A DNA stretch of 64,000 nucleotides, taken from NCBI RefSeq assembly GCF_007994135.1, contig NZ_VLKF01000001.1, forward strand, positions 2,418,001 through 2,482,000, in the 5' to 3' direction. The position numbers and the translations under genes were made by a program. The stretch's first letter is position 1, and each line of letters begins with the position of its first letter. A model generated the notes under the pieces. It was not told the DNA's origin and made no database searches. It saw only the letters and a program-made list of their open reading frames with translations. Source of the stretch: Modestobacter roseus (GTDB lineage: Bacteria; Actinomycetota; Actinomycetes; Mycobacteriales; Geodermatophilaceae). Positions 47,934 through 57,025 of the stretch are shown piece after piece.

Positions 47934-48302
47934 TCAGTGGGCTGTCGCGCGGTTCCGGCCTGCCCACGCCGCCCAGGCCGTGAGACCGAGCAGCACACCG
48001 ACGACGTCGGCGAGGAGGTCGCCCACGGAGGCGTCCCGGCCCACCAGGTCGGTGGCCTGCAGCAGTTCGCTGCCGGCTGCGTAGAGCACCAGCAGACCGG
48101 CCAGGACGCCGCGGCCGACGCCGGCCCACCGGCCACTGACCGCGAGCGTGGCGAAGAGCAGCAGGTGGACCAGCTTGTCGACCCCGGGTGGGCTGTCCGG
48201 GACGTCGGAGGGCGGCGCGAAGAGGACGGCGAGGGAGATCAGCACGGCGACGGCCAGCACGCCACGGGACAGGGCACCGTGCACCCGGAAGGGGGAGCTC
48301 AT
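47934..48302 (-). CDS. VanZ-like family membrane protein
   Basis: A 122-residue protein with four hydrophobic segments: RGVLAVAVLISLAVLFAP, LVHLLLFATLAVSGRW, VLAGLLVLYAAGSELLQ and VGDLLADVVGVLLGLTAW. The conserved VDKLVHLLLFATLA, SELLQ and RDASVGDLLADVVGVLLG motifs (charged residues in membrane helices) identify the VanZ family. Some members confer teicoplanin resistance; most are uncharacterised. It is three bases past the M16 peptidase stop and likely cotranscribed with it. Confidence 0.85.
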   Translation of the reverse strand: MSSPFRVHGALSRGVLAVAVLISLAVLFAPPSDVPDSPPGVDKLVHLLLFATLAVSGRWAGVGRGVLAGLLVLYAAGSELLQATDLVGRDASVGDLLADVVGVLLGLTAWAAWAGRNRATAH

Positions 48303-48305
48303 CCC

Positions 48306-49679
48306 TCAGCCCAGGAGCGCATCGAGGTCACGCTCGCGGTACGGCCCCACCACGGCCAGGCAGGTGGGACGGGTGAGCAGCTCGGCGGCGACCGATCGCA
48401 CCTGGTCCTCCTCGACCGAGTCCAGCCGCTCGAGCACGGTGCGCACGGGCAGGTACTCCCCGTGGGACAGCTCGCTCTTGCCGAGCCGGCTCATCCGTGA
48501 GCCGGTGTCCTCCAGCCCGAGCACCAGGCCGCCCTTGAGCTGTCCACGGCCGCGGGTGACCTCCTCGGTGCGCAACCCGTTCGCGGCCACCTCCGCCAGT
48601 TCGGCGCGCACCAGCCGGAGCACCTCGGGCACCCGCTTGGGCGAGCACCCGGCGTACACCAAGAAGCTGCCGGTCCCGGCGTAGTGGGTCAGCGACGACC
48701 CGACGGTGTAGACCAGGCCACGCTTCTCCCGGACCTCCTGGAAGAGCCGGGAGCTCATCCCCCCGCCGACGGCGGCGTCGAGCACCGCTGCGGCGTAGCG
48801 GCCGTCGTCCAGCCGGCCGAACCCGACCCCACCCAGCAGCAGGTGGGTCTGCTCGGTCCGGCGGTGGATCAGCCCCGCCGGCCGGGCCGGGACCGTCGGC
48901 ACCGCGTCGTCCCCCAGCCGCAGCGGATCCGGTCGCCCGGGACCGGCGAGCCGGTCACCGAAGGCCCTGGTGACCAGGTCCACCACCTGCTGGTGGTCGA
49001 CCCGACCGGCAGCGGAGACGACGATGGAGGGCACCCGGTAGCGCGAGCGGTACCAGCCGTCGACGTCGTCGCGGGTCAGCGCCTCGATCGAGTCGACCGT
49101 GCCGAGCACCGACCGCCCCAGCGGGGACTCGCCGAACAACGTCTCGGAGAACAGGTCGTGCACCGCGTCGGCGGGCTCGTCGTCGCGCATGGCGATCTCC
49201 TCGAGCACCACCGTGCGCTCGGACTCCAGGTCCGGGGCGGTGTTGAGGGCCTCGGTGACCAGGTCACCGAGGAGCGTGACGGCCAGCGGGAGGTCGCTGG
49301 CGAGCACGTTCGCGTAGTAGCAGGTGTGCTCCTTGGCGGTGAAGGCGTTCATCTCACCGCCGACGGCGTCCATGGCCGTGGCGATCTCCAGCGCCGTCCG
49401 GCTCCGGGTGCCCTTGAAGAGCAGGTGCTCCAGGAAGTGCGAGGAGCCACCCAGCTCCGGGCTCTCGTCCCGGGAGCCGACGCCTACCCAGATGCCCAGC
49501 GTCGCCGAGAGCACGCCGGGCATCGTCTCGGTCAGCACCCGCAGGCCGCCGGGCAGCTCGGTCCGTTCGACCCGGCCGCCGACCTCGTCGACGTCCAGCA
49601 CCTGGGTGACACCGACCGGGGCCGGGACGGACGCCGCAGCGCCCGTCCCGGCCCCGGTCAGGTCGGTACCCGTGGTCAC
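48306..49679 (-). CDS. M16 family zinc metallopeptidase (pitrilysin/processing peptidase type)
   Basis: A 457-residue peptidase. The inverted zinc motif HxxEH is HFLEH in [14 protein letters not shown] (about residue 80), and the distal Glu lies in [16 protein letters not shown]. The C-terminal half ([21 protein letters not shown]) is the second M16 lobe. The gene after pnp is an M16 peptidase in many actinobacteria (PepR in M. tuberculosis). The GTG start overlaps the pnp stop by four bases (GTGA). The substrate is unknown. The first 30 residues are Ala/Gly/Thr-rich. Confidence 0.92.
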   Translation of the reverse strand: MTTGTDLTGAGTGAAASVPAPVGVTQVLDVDEVGGRVERTELPGGLRVLTETMPGVLSATLGIWVGVGSRDESPELGGSSHFLEHLLFKGTRSRTALEIATAMDAVGGEMNAFTAKEHTCYYANVLASDLPLAVTLLGDLVTEALNTAPDLESERTVVLEEIAMRDDEPADAVHDLFSETLFGESPLGRSVLGTVDSIEALTRDDVDGWYRSRYRVPSIVVSAAGRVDHQQVVDLVTRAFGDRLAGPGRPDPLRLGDDAVPTVPARPAGLIHRRTEQTHLLLGGVGFGRLDDGRYAAAVLDAAVGGGMSSRLFQEVREKRGLVYTVGSSLTHYAGTGSFLVYAGCSPKRVPEVLRLVRAELAEVAANGLRTEEVTRGRGQLKGGLVLGLEDTGSRMSRLGKSELSHGEYLPVRTVLERLDSVEEDQVRSVAAELLTRPTCLAVVGPYRERDLDALLG

Positions 49680-51940
49680 GCCTCCGCGGGAGCGGCGGCC
49701 TCGTCGGCCGGGGCCGCGTCAGCGGCAGCGCCGGCGTCGCCCTCGGCGACCGGCACCAGGCTGATCTTGCCGCGGGCGTCGATGTCGGTGATCTCCACCT
49801 GGAGCTTGTCACCGACGTTCGCGACGTCCTCGACCTTGGCGATCCGCTTGCCGCCACCCAGCTTGCTGATGTGCACCAGACCGTCGCGGCCGGGCAGCAG
49901 GGAGACGAACGCACCGAAGGCGGTCGTCTTCACCACGGTGCCGAGGAACCGCTCGCCGACCTTGGGCAGCGTCGGGTTGGCGATCGCGTTGATCCGGTCG
50001 ACGGCGGCCTGGGCCGACGGGCCGTCGGAGGCGCCGACGTAGATCGTGCCGTCGTCCTCGATGGTGATGTCGGCGCCGGTCTCGTCCTGGATGGCGTTGA
50101 TCATCTGGCCCTTCGGGCCGATGACCGCGCCGATCTTGTCGACCGGGATGCGCACCGTGGTCACCCGCGGGGCGTAGGGGCTCATCTCGTCGGGGCCGTC
50201 GATCGCCTCGAGCATGACGTCGAGGATGTGCAGCCGGGCCGCGCGGGCCTGGGTGAGCGCACCGGCGAGGACGTCGGAGGGGATGCCGTCGAGCTTCGTG
50301 TCCAGCTGGAGGGCCGTGACGAAGTCCTTGGTGCCGGCGACCTTGAAGTCCATGTCACCGAACGCGTCCTCGGCGCCGAGGATGTCGGTCAGCGCGACGT
50401 ACTGGGTCTTGCCGTCGACCTCGTCGGAGACCAGCCCCATGGCGATGCCGGCGACCGGGGCCTTCAGCGGCACACCGGCGTTGAGCAGGGCCAGCGTGGA
50501 GGCGCAGACCGAGCCCATCGAGGTCGAGCCGTTGGAGCCGAGGGCCTCGGAGACCTGACGGATCGCGTAGGGGAACTCCTCGCGGTCCGGCAGCACCGGC
50601 AGCAGCGCCCGCTCGGCGAGCGCGCCGTGGCCGATCTCGCGGCGCTTGGGCGAGCCCACCCGGCCGGTCTCACCGGTGGAGTACGGCGGGAAGTTGTAGT
50701 TGTGCATGTAGCGCTTGCGGGTGACCGGGTTCAGGGTGTCCAGCTGCTGCTCCATGCGGAGCATGTTCAGCGTGGTGACGCCCATGATCTGGGTCTCGCC
50801 GCGCTCGAACAGCGCCGAGCCGTGCACCCGCGGCAACACCTCGACCTCGGCCGACAGCGGCCGGATGTCGGTCAGGCCACGGCCGTCGATGCGGATCTTG
50901 TCGCGCAGGATGCGCTGCCGGACGACCTTCTTGGTGACCGCGCGGAAGGCCCCGGAGATCTCCTTCTCCCGGCCCTCGAACTGGCCGGCCAGAGCGGCCT
51001 TGACCTCGTCCTTGAGCGCGTCGGTGGCCTCCTCGCGCTCCTGCTTCCCGGCGATGGCCTGGGCCACGGCGAGCTTCTCGGCGGCCTGGGCCTCGACGGC
51101 GGCGTAGACGTCGTCCTGGTAGTCCAGGAAGCGGGGGAAGTGCGCCTCGGGCTTGGCGGCCTTGCCGGCCAGCTCCGACTGCGCCTGGCACAGCGCCTTG
51201 ATGAACGGCTTGGCGGCCTCGAGGCCCTGGGCCACGACCTCCTCGGTCGGGGCGGTGGCCCCACCGGCGATGAGCTCGATGGTCTTCTCGGTGGCCTCGG
51301 CCTCGACCATCATGATCGCGACGTCGCCGTCGGGCAGCAGCCGGCCGGCCACGACCATGTCGAAGACGGCGTCCTCGAGCTCGGCGTGGGTCGGGAAGCC
51401 CACCCACTGGCCGTTGATCAGCGCGACCCGGGTGCCGCCGACCGGGCCGGAGAACGGCAGGCCGGAGAGCTGGGTGGAGGCGGACGCGCCGTTGATGGCG
51501 AGCACGTCGTAGAGGTGGTCGGGGTCCAGGGACAGGACCGAGATGACCACCTGGACCTCGTTGCGCAGGCCCTTGGCGAACGTCGGGCGCAGCGGGCGGT
51601 CGATCAGCCGGCAGGTGAGGATCGCGTCCTCGGACGGGCGGCCCTCACGGCGGAAGAACGAGCCGGGGATCTTGCCGATCGCGTACATGCGCTCTTCGAC
51701 GTCCACCGTCAGCGGGAAGAAGTCGAACTGCTCCTTGGGCTGACGGCCGGCCGTGGTGGCCGACAGCAGCGTGGTGTCGCCCATGGTGGCGACGACGGAG
51801 CCCGCGGCCTGCTTGGCGAGGCGGCCGGTCTCGAACGTGACGGTGCGGGAGCCGAGGGCCCCGTTGTCGATCACCGCGGTGGCGGTGTAGACGCCGTCCT
51901 CGGCGTCGAAGTCGGTGGTGTCGGTGGTGGGTGCGGACAT
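49676..51940 (-). CDS. pnp: Polyribonucleotide nucleotidyltransferase (PNPase)
   Basis: A 754-residue 3'-5' phosphorolytic exoribonuclease of mRNA decay. The ATG at 51938-51940 has AGAGGA upstream. The two RNase PH cores ([77 protein letters not shown]) flank an alpha-helical linker. They are followed by a KH domain ([29 protein letters not shown]) and an S1 domain ([26 protein letters not shown]). The last 30 residues are Ala/Glu-rich. It is downstream of rpsO across a hairpin, the classic rpsO-pnp arrangement. Confidence 0.96.
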   Translation of the reverse strand: MSAPTTDTTDFDAEDGVYTATAVIDNGALGSRTVTFETGRLAKQAAGSVVATMGDTTLLSATTAGRQPKEQFDFFPLTVDVEERMYAIGKIPGSFFRREGRPSEDAILTCRLIDRPLRPTFAKGLRNEVQVVISVLSLDPDHLYDVLAINGASASTQLSGLPFSGPVGGTRVALINGQWVGFPTHAELEDAVFDMVVAGRLLPDGDVAIMMVEAEATEKTIELIAGGATAPTEEVVAQGLEAAKPFIKALCQAQSELAGKAAKPEAHFPRFLDYQDDVYAAVEAQAAEKLAVAQAIAGKQEREEATDALKDEVKAALAGQFEGREKEISGAFRAVTKKVVRQRILRDKIRIDGRGLTDIRPLSAEVEVLPRVHGSALFERGETQIMGVTTLNMLRMEQQLDTLNPVTRKRYMHNYNFPPYSTGETGRVGSPKRREIGHGALAERALLPVLPDREEFPYAIRQVSEALGSNGSTSMGSVCASTLALLNAGVPLKAPVAGIAMGLVSDEVDGKTQYVALTDILGAEDAFGDMDFKVAGTKDFVTALQLDTKLDGIPSDVLAGALTQARAARLHILDVMLEAIDGPDEMSPYAPRVTTVRIPVDKIGAVIGPKGQMINAIQDETGADITIEDDGTIYVGASDGPSAQAAVDRINAIANPTLPKVGERFLGTVVKTTAFGAFVSLLPGRDGLVHISKLGGGKRIAKVEDVANVGDKLQVEITDIDARGKISLVPVAEGDAGAAADAAPADEAAAPAEA

Positions 51941-52155
51941 CGTGTCCTCTTCCTGCGTCGCATACGGCGACGTCTCTTCTCGGCGGTCGGCACCGGCGGT
52001 GTCCGGGGCGACCGGTCTTCGATCGAAGCCCTCGGGGGGTGCGCGTCCCTGCGGTGCGGCTCGCTGCGTCCCGGGGGCCACTACCGAGGACCGGCCCACG
52101 CGGGGCGCGGCGGTGCGGTCGGCCGGTGGGCCCGTGCGGCGGGTGCCGCACGAGT

Positions 52156-52191
52156 GAGGGGACCGTCCCGGCGTACCGGAGCGGTCCCCTC
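52156..52191 (-). terminator. rpsO-pnp intergenic hairpin
   Basis: Arms GAGGGGACCG / CGGTCCCCTC with an inner CCGG/CCGG stem, eight bases past the rpsO stop on the minus strand. It may serve as partial terminator and as the RNase III processing site known between rpsO and pnp in E. coli and Streptomyces. Confidence 0.6.
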
Positions 52192-52198
52192 GGTGGTG

Positions 52199-52468
52199 CT
52201 AGCGGCGCAGGCCGAGCCGCTCGATGAGCGAGCGGTACCGGTTGATGTCGGTCTTCGCCAGGTAGTTCAGCAGCCGACGGCGGCGGCCGACCAGCAGGAG
52301 CAGGCCCCGCCGGCTGTGGTGGTCGTGCTTGTGCATCTTGAGGTGCTCGGTCAGGTCGCTGATCCGTCGGGTCAGCATCGCGACCTGCACCTCGGGGGAA
52401 CCGGTGTCGTTCTCGACCGTCGCGTACTCGGTCATGATCTGCTTCTTCGTCGCGCTCTCCAGCGCCAT
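52199..52468 (-). CDS. rpsO: 30S ribosomal protein S15
   Basis: An 89-residue primary 16S-binding protein, exactly the usual length. The ATG at 52466-52468 is preceded by GGAGG with four bases between, giving [57 protein letters not shown] is the S15 signature. The frame open upstream ([11 protein letters not shown]...) is not part of S15. Confidence 0.97.
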   Translation of the reverse strand: MALESATKKQIMTEYATVENDTGSPEVQVAMLTRRISDLTEHLKMHKHDHHSRRGLLLLVGRRRRLLNYLAKTDINRYRSLIERLGLRR

Positions 52469-52713
52469 GGTGCCTCCAGGGCAGGTCACGTGTGGCCCCC
52501 GGTCTGTGTCACGGGGGCAGCATGCACACACGTCGGTCACCCGACGTCGGGTGCCAGGCTACACGGCCGTCTCACGGCACCGTCGCGAGGAGCGGGGCCC
52601 GGTAGCCCCCGCGATCGAGGGGGGCCAGGGAGCAGTGCCGTGCCGAGTGGGGGCCGGAGGCTCCCGCGCTGGCACGACGACGTGGCTCGACGCCGTCGGG
52701 ACGACGCCTGGCC
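52469..52713 (-). promoter_or_regulatory. rpsO leader and promoter region
   Basis: Part of a 322-bp gap between rpsO and ribF without a gene. On the minus strand a TAGCCT -10 box lies at 52561-52556 and a perfect 16-bp palindrome, CACCCGACGTCGGGTG, at 52538-52553, about where transcription would begin. It could be an operator or a 5' leader hairpin. The rest of the gap is taken by the ribF 3' repeat. Confidence 0.4.
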
Positions 52714-52796
52714 GCGGTGCGGCCCGTCAGGGTCGCCGTGTCACCGCGGTGCGGCCCGTCAGGGTCGCCGTGTCACGGCGGTGCGGCCCGTCAGGG
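52714..52796. repeat. 32-bp tandem repeat at the ribF 3' end, about 2.6 copies
   Basis: GCGGTGCGGCCCGTCAGGG begins at 52714, 52746 and 52778. The first two copies share the whole 32-bp unit apart from the last base; the third agrees for 19 bases. The third copy contains the ribF stop codon (52791-52793), so the array duplicates the end of the gene into its downstream region. Confidence 0.92.
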
Positions 52797-53771
52797 CCGC
52801 ACTCCCACGATGTCGCGGGTCCGGGCGACGTCGTCGGCCATCGCGAGCAGCAGGTCCGGGACGCCGGTGAAGGCGGTCATCGGGCGCAGCCGCTCGGCGA
52901 ACTCGACCCCGACGTGCTCCCCGTACAGGTCGCCGTCGAAGTCGAGCAGGTGGGCCTCGACCGTGCGGCGGGCCCCGGAGAACGTCGGGTTGGAGCCGAC
53001 CGAGATCGCCGCGGGGTGGCGGGCGCCGCTGGCCCCGGTCTGGTGGTCGCGCAGCACCAGGTGCCCGGCGTAGACGCCGTCGGCCGGGACGGCGGTGTGC
53101 GCCGGGCTCTCCACGTTGGCCGTCGGGTACCCCAGCTCCCGGCCCCGCCGGTCCCCGCGCACGACGATCCCGTCCACCCGGTGCGGACGACCGAGCGCCA
53201 GCGCGGCCGAGGTCATGTCGCCGGCGGCCACGCAGGCCCGGATGTAGGTGGAGGAGATCGTGACGTCGCCCCCGCCGGCCGGGTCAGGGGCCTGCGCGAC
53301 GCTGGCCAGGTCGACGCCCTCGACGCCGAGCCCGAACCGGCGGCCCTCGGCGGTGAGCGTCTCCACCGTGCCGGCGGCCTTGTGCCCGTAGGTGAAGTTG
53401 CGGCCGACGACGACCCGCGCGGCGTGCAGGTGCTCGACCAGCACGGTGTGGGTGAACTCCCCCGGGCCGAGCCGGCTGAACTCCTGGGTGAACGGGAGCA
53501 CGCACATCGCGTCCACGCCGAGGGCGGCGACGAGTTCCGCCTTGCGGTCGGCCGCGGTGAGGATCGCCGGGTGGGAGCCGGGGCGGACCACCTCGGAGGG
53601 GTGCGGGTCGAAGGTCAGCAGCAACGCCGGCCGGCCCGCCGCGCGGGCCCGCGCCACCGCGGTACCGATCAGCTCCTGGTGCCCCCGGTGCACGCCGTCG
53701 TACATGCCGATCGTGACCACCGTGCGCCCCAGGTCAGCGGGCGTCGCGTTCAGCCCGCGCCAGCGCAGCAC
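52791..53771 (-). CDS. ribF: Bifunctional riboflavin kinase / FAD synthetase
   Basis: A 326-residue enzyme making FMN and then FAD. The N-terminal adenylyltransferase domain has VTIGMYDGVHRGHQELIG, LTFDPHPSEVVRPG and VVGRNFTYGHKAAGTVE, followed by TISSTYIRA. The C-terminal flavokinase domain has GIVVRGDRRGRELGYPTANVE, ADGVYAGHLVL and SVGSNPTFSGARRTVEAHLLDFDGDLYG. The GTG start lies 23 bp after the ilvE stop. truB, its usual upstream neighbour in actinobacteria, is 3.3 kb away, with ilvE, mhuD-like, larB and larE between. The 3' end is tandemly duplicated. Confidence 0.95.
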   Translation of the reverse strand: MLRWRGLNATPADLGRTVVTIGMYDGVHRGHQELIGTAVARARAAGRPALLLTFDPHPSEVVRPGSHPAILTAADRKAELVAALGVDAMCVLPFTQEFSRLGPGEFTHTVLVEHLHAARVVVGRNFTYGHKAAGTVETLTAEGRRFGLGVEGVDLASVAQAPDPAGGGDVTISSTYIRACVAAGDMTSAALALGRPHRVDGIVVRGDRRGRELGYPTANVESPAHTAVPADGVYAGHLVLRDHQTGASGARHPAAISVGSNPTFSGARRTVEAHLLDFDGDLYGEHVGVEFAERLRPMTAFTGVPDLLLAMADDVARTRDIVGVRP

Positions 53772-53794
53772 GCCGCTCCCCCGTCCCGGCCGGC

Positions 53795-54943
53795 TCAGGA
53801 GGCGGGGGCGACGCGGTGCAGCCAGCCGTGGGGGTCGGCCACCCGGCCGTGCTGGACGTCGAGCAGGTGCTCACGCAGGCGCATGGTCAGCGGGCCGGGC
53901 TCGCCGTTGCCGACGACGAAGTCACCGGTGCGCGCCGTGACCGAGCCGACCGGGGTGATCACCGCGGCCGTGCCGCAGGCGAAGGTCTCGGTGACCGTGC
54001 CGTCGGCCACCCCGGCCCGCCACTCCTCGACGGTGAACTTCCGCTCGGTCACGGTGTGCCCCAGCTCGCGGGCGACGGTGATCAGGGAGTCGCGGGTGAT
54101 GCCGGGCAGCAGCGTGCCGGTGAGCTCGGGGGTGACCAGCTCGGCGTCGTCGCCGGAGCCGAGGACGAAGAACAGGTTCATCCCGCCCATCTCCTCGACG
54201 TACTTCTTCTCGACCGCGTCCAGCCAGACCACCTGGTCGCAGCCGGCGGCGATGGCCTGCTCCTGGGCCAGCAGGCTGGCCGCGTAGTTGCCGGCGCACT
54301 TGACGTCGCCGGTGCCGCCGGGGGCCGCGCGGATGTAGTCCTCGGAGAGGTAGACCGACACCGGGTGCACCCCCCGCGGGAAGTAGGCGCCGGCGGGGCT
54401 GGCGATGACCACGAACAGGTACTCGTGCGCCGGGCGCACGCCGAGGAAGGGCTCGACCGCGAGCTGGTAGGGGCGCAGGTACAGCGTCTGGTCGGGCCCG
54501 GTCGGCACCCAGTCGCGGTCGGCGTCCACGAGGGCGTCGACCGCGGTGAGGAACGCCTGCTCGGGCACCGGCGGCATGGCCAGCCGGCGGGCGCCGCGGG
54601 CGAAGCGGGCGGCGTTGGCCTCGGGGCGGAAGGTGGCCACGCTGCCGTCGGGCTGGGCGTAGGCCTTGAGCCCCTCGAAGATCGACTGCGCGTAGTGCAG
54701 GGCGGCGGCGCTCGGGTCCAGCTGCAGGGGCGCGTAGGCGGTGAGCCGCGCGTCGACCCAGCCCTCGCCGGCGCGGTACCGGGCCACGAACATCGAGTCG
54801 GTGAAGTGCCGCCCGAAGCCGGGGTCGGCGAGCACCGCGGCGCGGTCGACGGCGGGCCGGCGCGGCACGTCCTCCACGACCAGCGGCACGCCGTCGGTGA
54901 AGACCCGACCGGAGGTACGGCTGTCGGCGAGGGTGTCGGTCAT
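53795..54943 (-). CDS. ilvE: Branched-chain amino acid aminotransferase
   Basis: A 382-residue PLP enzyme (fold type IV, IlvE group II) transferring amino groups for Leu, Ile and Val. Seen: FGRHFTDSMFVARYRAGEGWVDARLTAY, ALHYAQSIFEGLKAY, TLYLRPYQLAVEPFLGVRPA, VKCAGNYAASLLAQEQAIAAGCDQVVWLDAVEKKYVEEMGGMNLFFV (the PLP Lys and its context), and the C-terminal CGTAAVITPVGSV. The ATG at 54943 is used; an in-frame GTG three codons before it is possible. A likely -10 box TAGGGT (55029-55024) lies about 80 bp upstream. Confidence 0.95.
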   Translation of the reverse strand: MTDTLADSRTSGRVFTDGVPLVVEDVPRRPAVDRAAVLADPGFGRHFTDSMFVARYRAGEGWVDARLTAYAPLQLDPSAAALHYAQSIFEGLKAYAQPDGSVATFRPEANAARFARGARRLAMPPVPEQAFLTAVDALVDADRDWVPTGPDQTLYLRPYQLAVEPFLGVRPAHEYLFVVIASPAGAYFPRGVHPVSVYLSEDYIRAAPGGTGDVKCAGNYAASLLAQEQAIAAGCDQVVWLDAVEKKYVEEMGGMNLFFVLGSGDDAELVTPELTGTLLPGITRDSLITVARELGHTVTERKFTVEEWRAGVADGTVTETFACGTAAVITPVGSVTARTGDFVVGNGEPGPLTMRLREHLLDVQHGRVADPHGWLHRVAPAS

Positions 54944-54995
54944 GGCTCCCACCTGCTGGTGCTCGTGCTGGCGCCTGGTGTTCGTGCTGGCGCAG

Positions 54996-55015
54996 GGCCC
55001 GGCGGGTGCCGGGCC
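54996..55015 (-). terminator. Hairpin after the mhuD-like gene
   Basis: GGCCCGGC, loop GGGT, GCCGGGCC: a perfect 8-bp GC stem, between the mhuD-like stop (55089) and the ilvE start on the same strand. Confidence 0.5.
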
Positions 55016-55088
55016 GCCCCGTCACCCTAGTCCGCGCCCCTCGCGCGGCCAGCGGAGCCGGGGCGGCCCACCCCCGGAGCGGGGACGG

Positions 55089-55421
55089 TCAGCTCTTCTC
55101 GCCGTGCGGGCCGGAGGACTGGACGACCTCGTAGCTCCACAGGTGGTTCTTGGACCGCTCCGCGGCCGGAGCGAGGGTGTCCCCGCCGCCGGCGTGGGCG
55201 CGATCGAAGTCCTGGCTGGACTGCCAGGCCTGGTAGGCCTCCTCGGTGGTCCACCGGGTGTAGACCAGGTAGGCATCGGTGCCCTCGACGGGCCGCAGCA
55301 GCTCGAACCACTCGAAGCCCTCGGTGGTCTCCACGGCGCCGGCCCGGCCCCGGAACCGCTCCTCGAACCGCTCGCGCTTGTCCTCGGGCATGGTCACCAC
55401 GTTGATCTTCACGACGCTCAT
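55089..55421 (-). CDS. IsdG/MhuD-like heme-degrading monooxygenase
   Basis: A 110-residue ABM-fold protein, ATG at 55419-55421. It reads MSVVKINVVTMPEDKRERFEERFRGRAGAVETTEGFEWFELLRPVEG, then YLVYTRWTTEEAYQAWQSS. From memory this is close to mycobacterial MhuD, which cleaves heme to release iron without CO. The catalytic set is in place: Asn7, Trp66 and His76. The Trp-to-His distance is ten residues as in IsdG; MhuD has nine. The last 30 residues differ. No heme transporter adjoins it; ilvE and ribF are downstream on the same strand. Iron acquisition from heme is inferred. Confidence 0.85.
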   Translation of the reverse strand: MSVVKINVVTMPEDKRERFEERFRGRAGAVETTEGFEWFELLRPVEGTDAYLVYTRWTTEEAYQAWQSSQDFDRAHAGGGDTLAPAAERSKNHLWSYEVVQSSGPHGEKS

Positions 55422-55480
55422 GCCCCGCATCCTGCCCGTCCGGCGGGGACCCGACACGCCGAGTGCGCCAGACTGCGGCC

Positions 55481-56179
55481 GTGGACCGGCAACCGCGCAC
55501 CACCGACCTCGGGTACGCCCGGCTGGACCCCGACCGGGCGGCCCGCACCGGCACCCCCGAGGTCGTCTACGCGGCCGGGAAGGCCCCCGCGGAGACCGTC
55601 GGCTGCCTGGCCGGCCTGCTGGACGCCGCCACCGGGGCCGGGGTGGGTGGGCAGGCCTTCGCCTGGGCGACCCGGGTCGACGAGGCCACCGCCGACGCCG
55701 TCCGGGCCCGCTGGCCGGACGCGCACGTCGACCCGGTGGCCCGGGTGGCCTGGGTCGGCGCTCCCCCGCCGCCGGTGGGCGAGGTGCTGGTGCTGACCGC
55801 CGGGACGTCGGACGGGCCGGTCGCCGCGGAGGTCGCCGCGACGCTGACCGCGAGCGGCGTGGGCTGCCGCCGGGTGGACGACGTCGGGGTGGCAGGCGTG
55901 CACCGGGTCCTCGCCGTCGCTCCCGACATGGCAGCCGCCGACGCCGTGGTGGTGGTCGCCGGGATGGACGGCGCGCTGCCGAGCGTCGTCGCCGGGCTGA
56001 CCGACCGGCTGGTGGTCGCCGTGCCGACGTCGGTGGGCTACGGCGCCGCGTTCGAGGGGCTCGCGGCGCTGCTCACCATGCTGACGGCCTGCGCGCCCGG
56101 CGTGCTCGTGGTGAACATCGACAACGGCTTCGGCGCCGGGGTCGCTGCCGCCCGCATCGCCCGGTCGGCTCAGCGGTAG
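55481..56179 (+). CDS. larB: Nickel pincer cofactor biosynthesis protein LarB
   Basis: A 232-residue enzyme that carboxylates and hydrolyses nicotinic acid adenine dinucleotide, the first step to the nickel-pincer nucleotide. The fold is that of PurE/AIR carboxylase: LVLTAGTSDGPVAAEVAATLTASG (the TAGTSD signature), VAGVHRVLAV, VVVVAGMDGALPSVVAGLTDRLVVAVPTSVGYGA and the C-terminal VLVVNIDNGFGAG. The GTG start at 55481 is used. It converges with larE and their 3' ends overlap by 10 bp. LarC and LarA are not in the window. Confidence 0.9.
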   Translation: MDRQPRTTDLGYARLDPDRAARTGTPEVVYAAGKAPAETVGCLAGLLDAATGAGVGGQAFAWATRVDEATADAVRARWPDAHVDPVARVAWVGAPPPPVGEVLVLTAGTSDGPVAAEVAATLTASGVGCRRVDDVGVAGVHRVLAVAPDMAAADAVVVVAGMDGALPSVVAGLTDRLVVAVPTSVGYGAAFEGLAALLTMLTACAPGVLVVNIDNGFGAGVAAARIARSAQR

Positions 56180-57003
56180 CGCACGGGGTCCGGCAGCAGC
56201 TCGTTCATCGACCCCGACCGGAACCCCCGGGGGTCCAGCTCGACGCGCTCGAACCCGGTGACCGCGCCCAGCAGCTCCGGCCCGATCTCCGGTACCAGGC
56301 CGGCGTCCAGCTCCACCCGGGCCACGTCGCCGCCCAGGTCGCGCACCCGCAGGTCCCGCACGGCCAGCCCGGCCCCGGTCAGCGCGGCCCGCAACGCCAC
56401 CTCGGCGCGCTCCACCCGGGCCAGTCCGGCGGCCGAGACGGGCACCCCGTAGGCGATCCGGCTGGCCAGGCAGGCGGCCGCCGGCTTCTCCGCCAGCGGC
56501 AGGCCCCACCGGCGGGCGGCGGACCGGACGTCGTCCTTGGTCAGGCCGGCCCGGGCCAGCGGCGCCCACGCGCCCCGCTCGGCGGCGGCCCGGATGCCCG
56601 GGCGGAACCCGGCCCGCACGTCGTCGGCGTTGGTACCGGTGACGACGTCGGCGATGCCCAGCCCGGCGGCCAGCGGCACGAGCACCTCGACCAGCTCGGT
56701 CTTGCAGAAGGCGCACCGGTCGCCGGCGTTGGCCACGTAGCCCGGCCGGGCCAGCTCGTCGGTGCGGGGCTGCTCGTGCCGGACGCCGAGGCCCACGGCG
56801 AACGCGTGGGCCGCCACCCGCTCGGCGGCGGGCAGGCTCGGGGAGACGGCGGTGGCGGCCACCACCCGGTCGGTGCCCAGCGCGCGGACGGCGGCGGCGA
56901 GCACCACCCCCGAGTCGACACCGCCGGAGAAGGCCACCAGCACGGCGGGGACCGCCGCCAGCTCGGCGTCCAGCGCGGCCAGCCGGTCGTCGAGTCCGCT
57001 CAC
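56170..57003 (-). CDS. larE: ATP-dependent sacrificial sulfur transferase LarE
   Basis: A 277-residue PP-loop ATPase that thiolates the pincer precursor. The P-loop is VAFSGGVDSGVV (about 23-34), followed by VVTGTNADDVRAGFRPG. PAAACLASRIAYG contains Cys178, equivalent to the cysteine whose sulfur is given up in Lactobacillus LarE, so this is the sacrificial type, not the Fe-S type. The start is GTG 57001-57003, 22 bases after the truB stop, so it can be read as the last gene of the infB-truB operon. It converges with larB. Confidence 0.9.
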   Translation of the reverse strand: MSGLDDRLAALDAELAAVPAVLVAFSGGVDSGVVLAAAVRALGTDRVVAATAVSPSLPAAERVAAHAFAVGLGVRHEQPRTDELARPGYVANAGDRCAFCKTELVEVLVPLAAGLGIADVVTGTNADDVRAGFRPGIRAAAERGAWAPLARAGLTKDDVRSAARRWGLPLAEKPAAACLASRIAYGVPVSAAGLARVERAEVALRAALTGAGLAVRDLRVRDLGGDVARVELDAGLVPEIGPELLGAVTGFERVELDPRGFRSGSMNELLPDPVRYR

Positions 57004-57025
57004 GCCCCGGAGCGTGCCACCGCGG

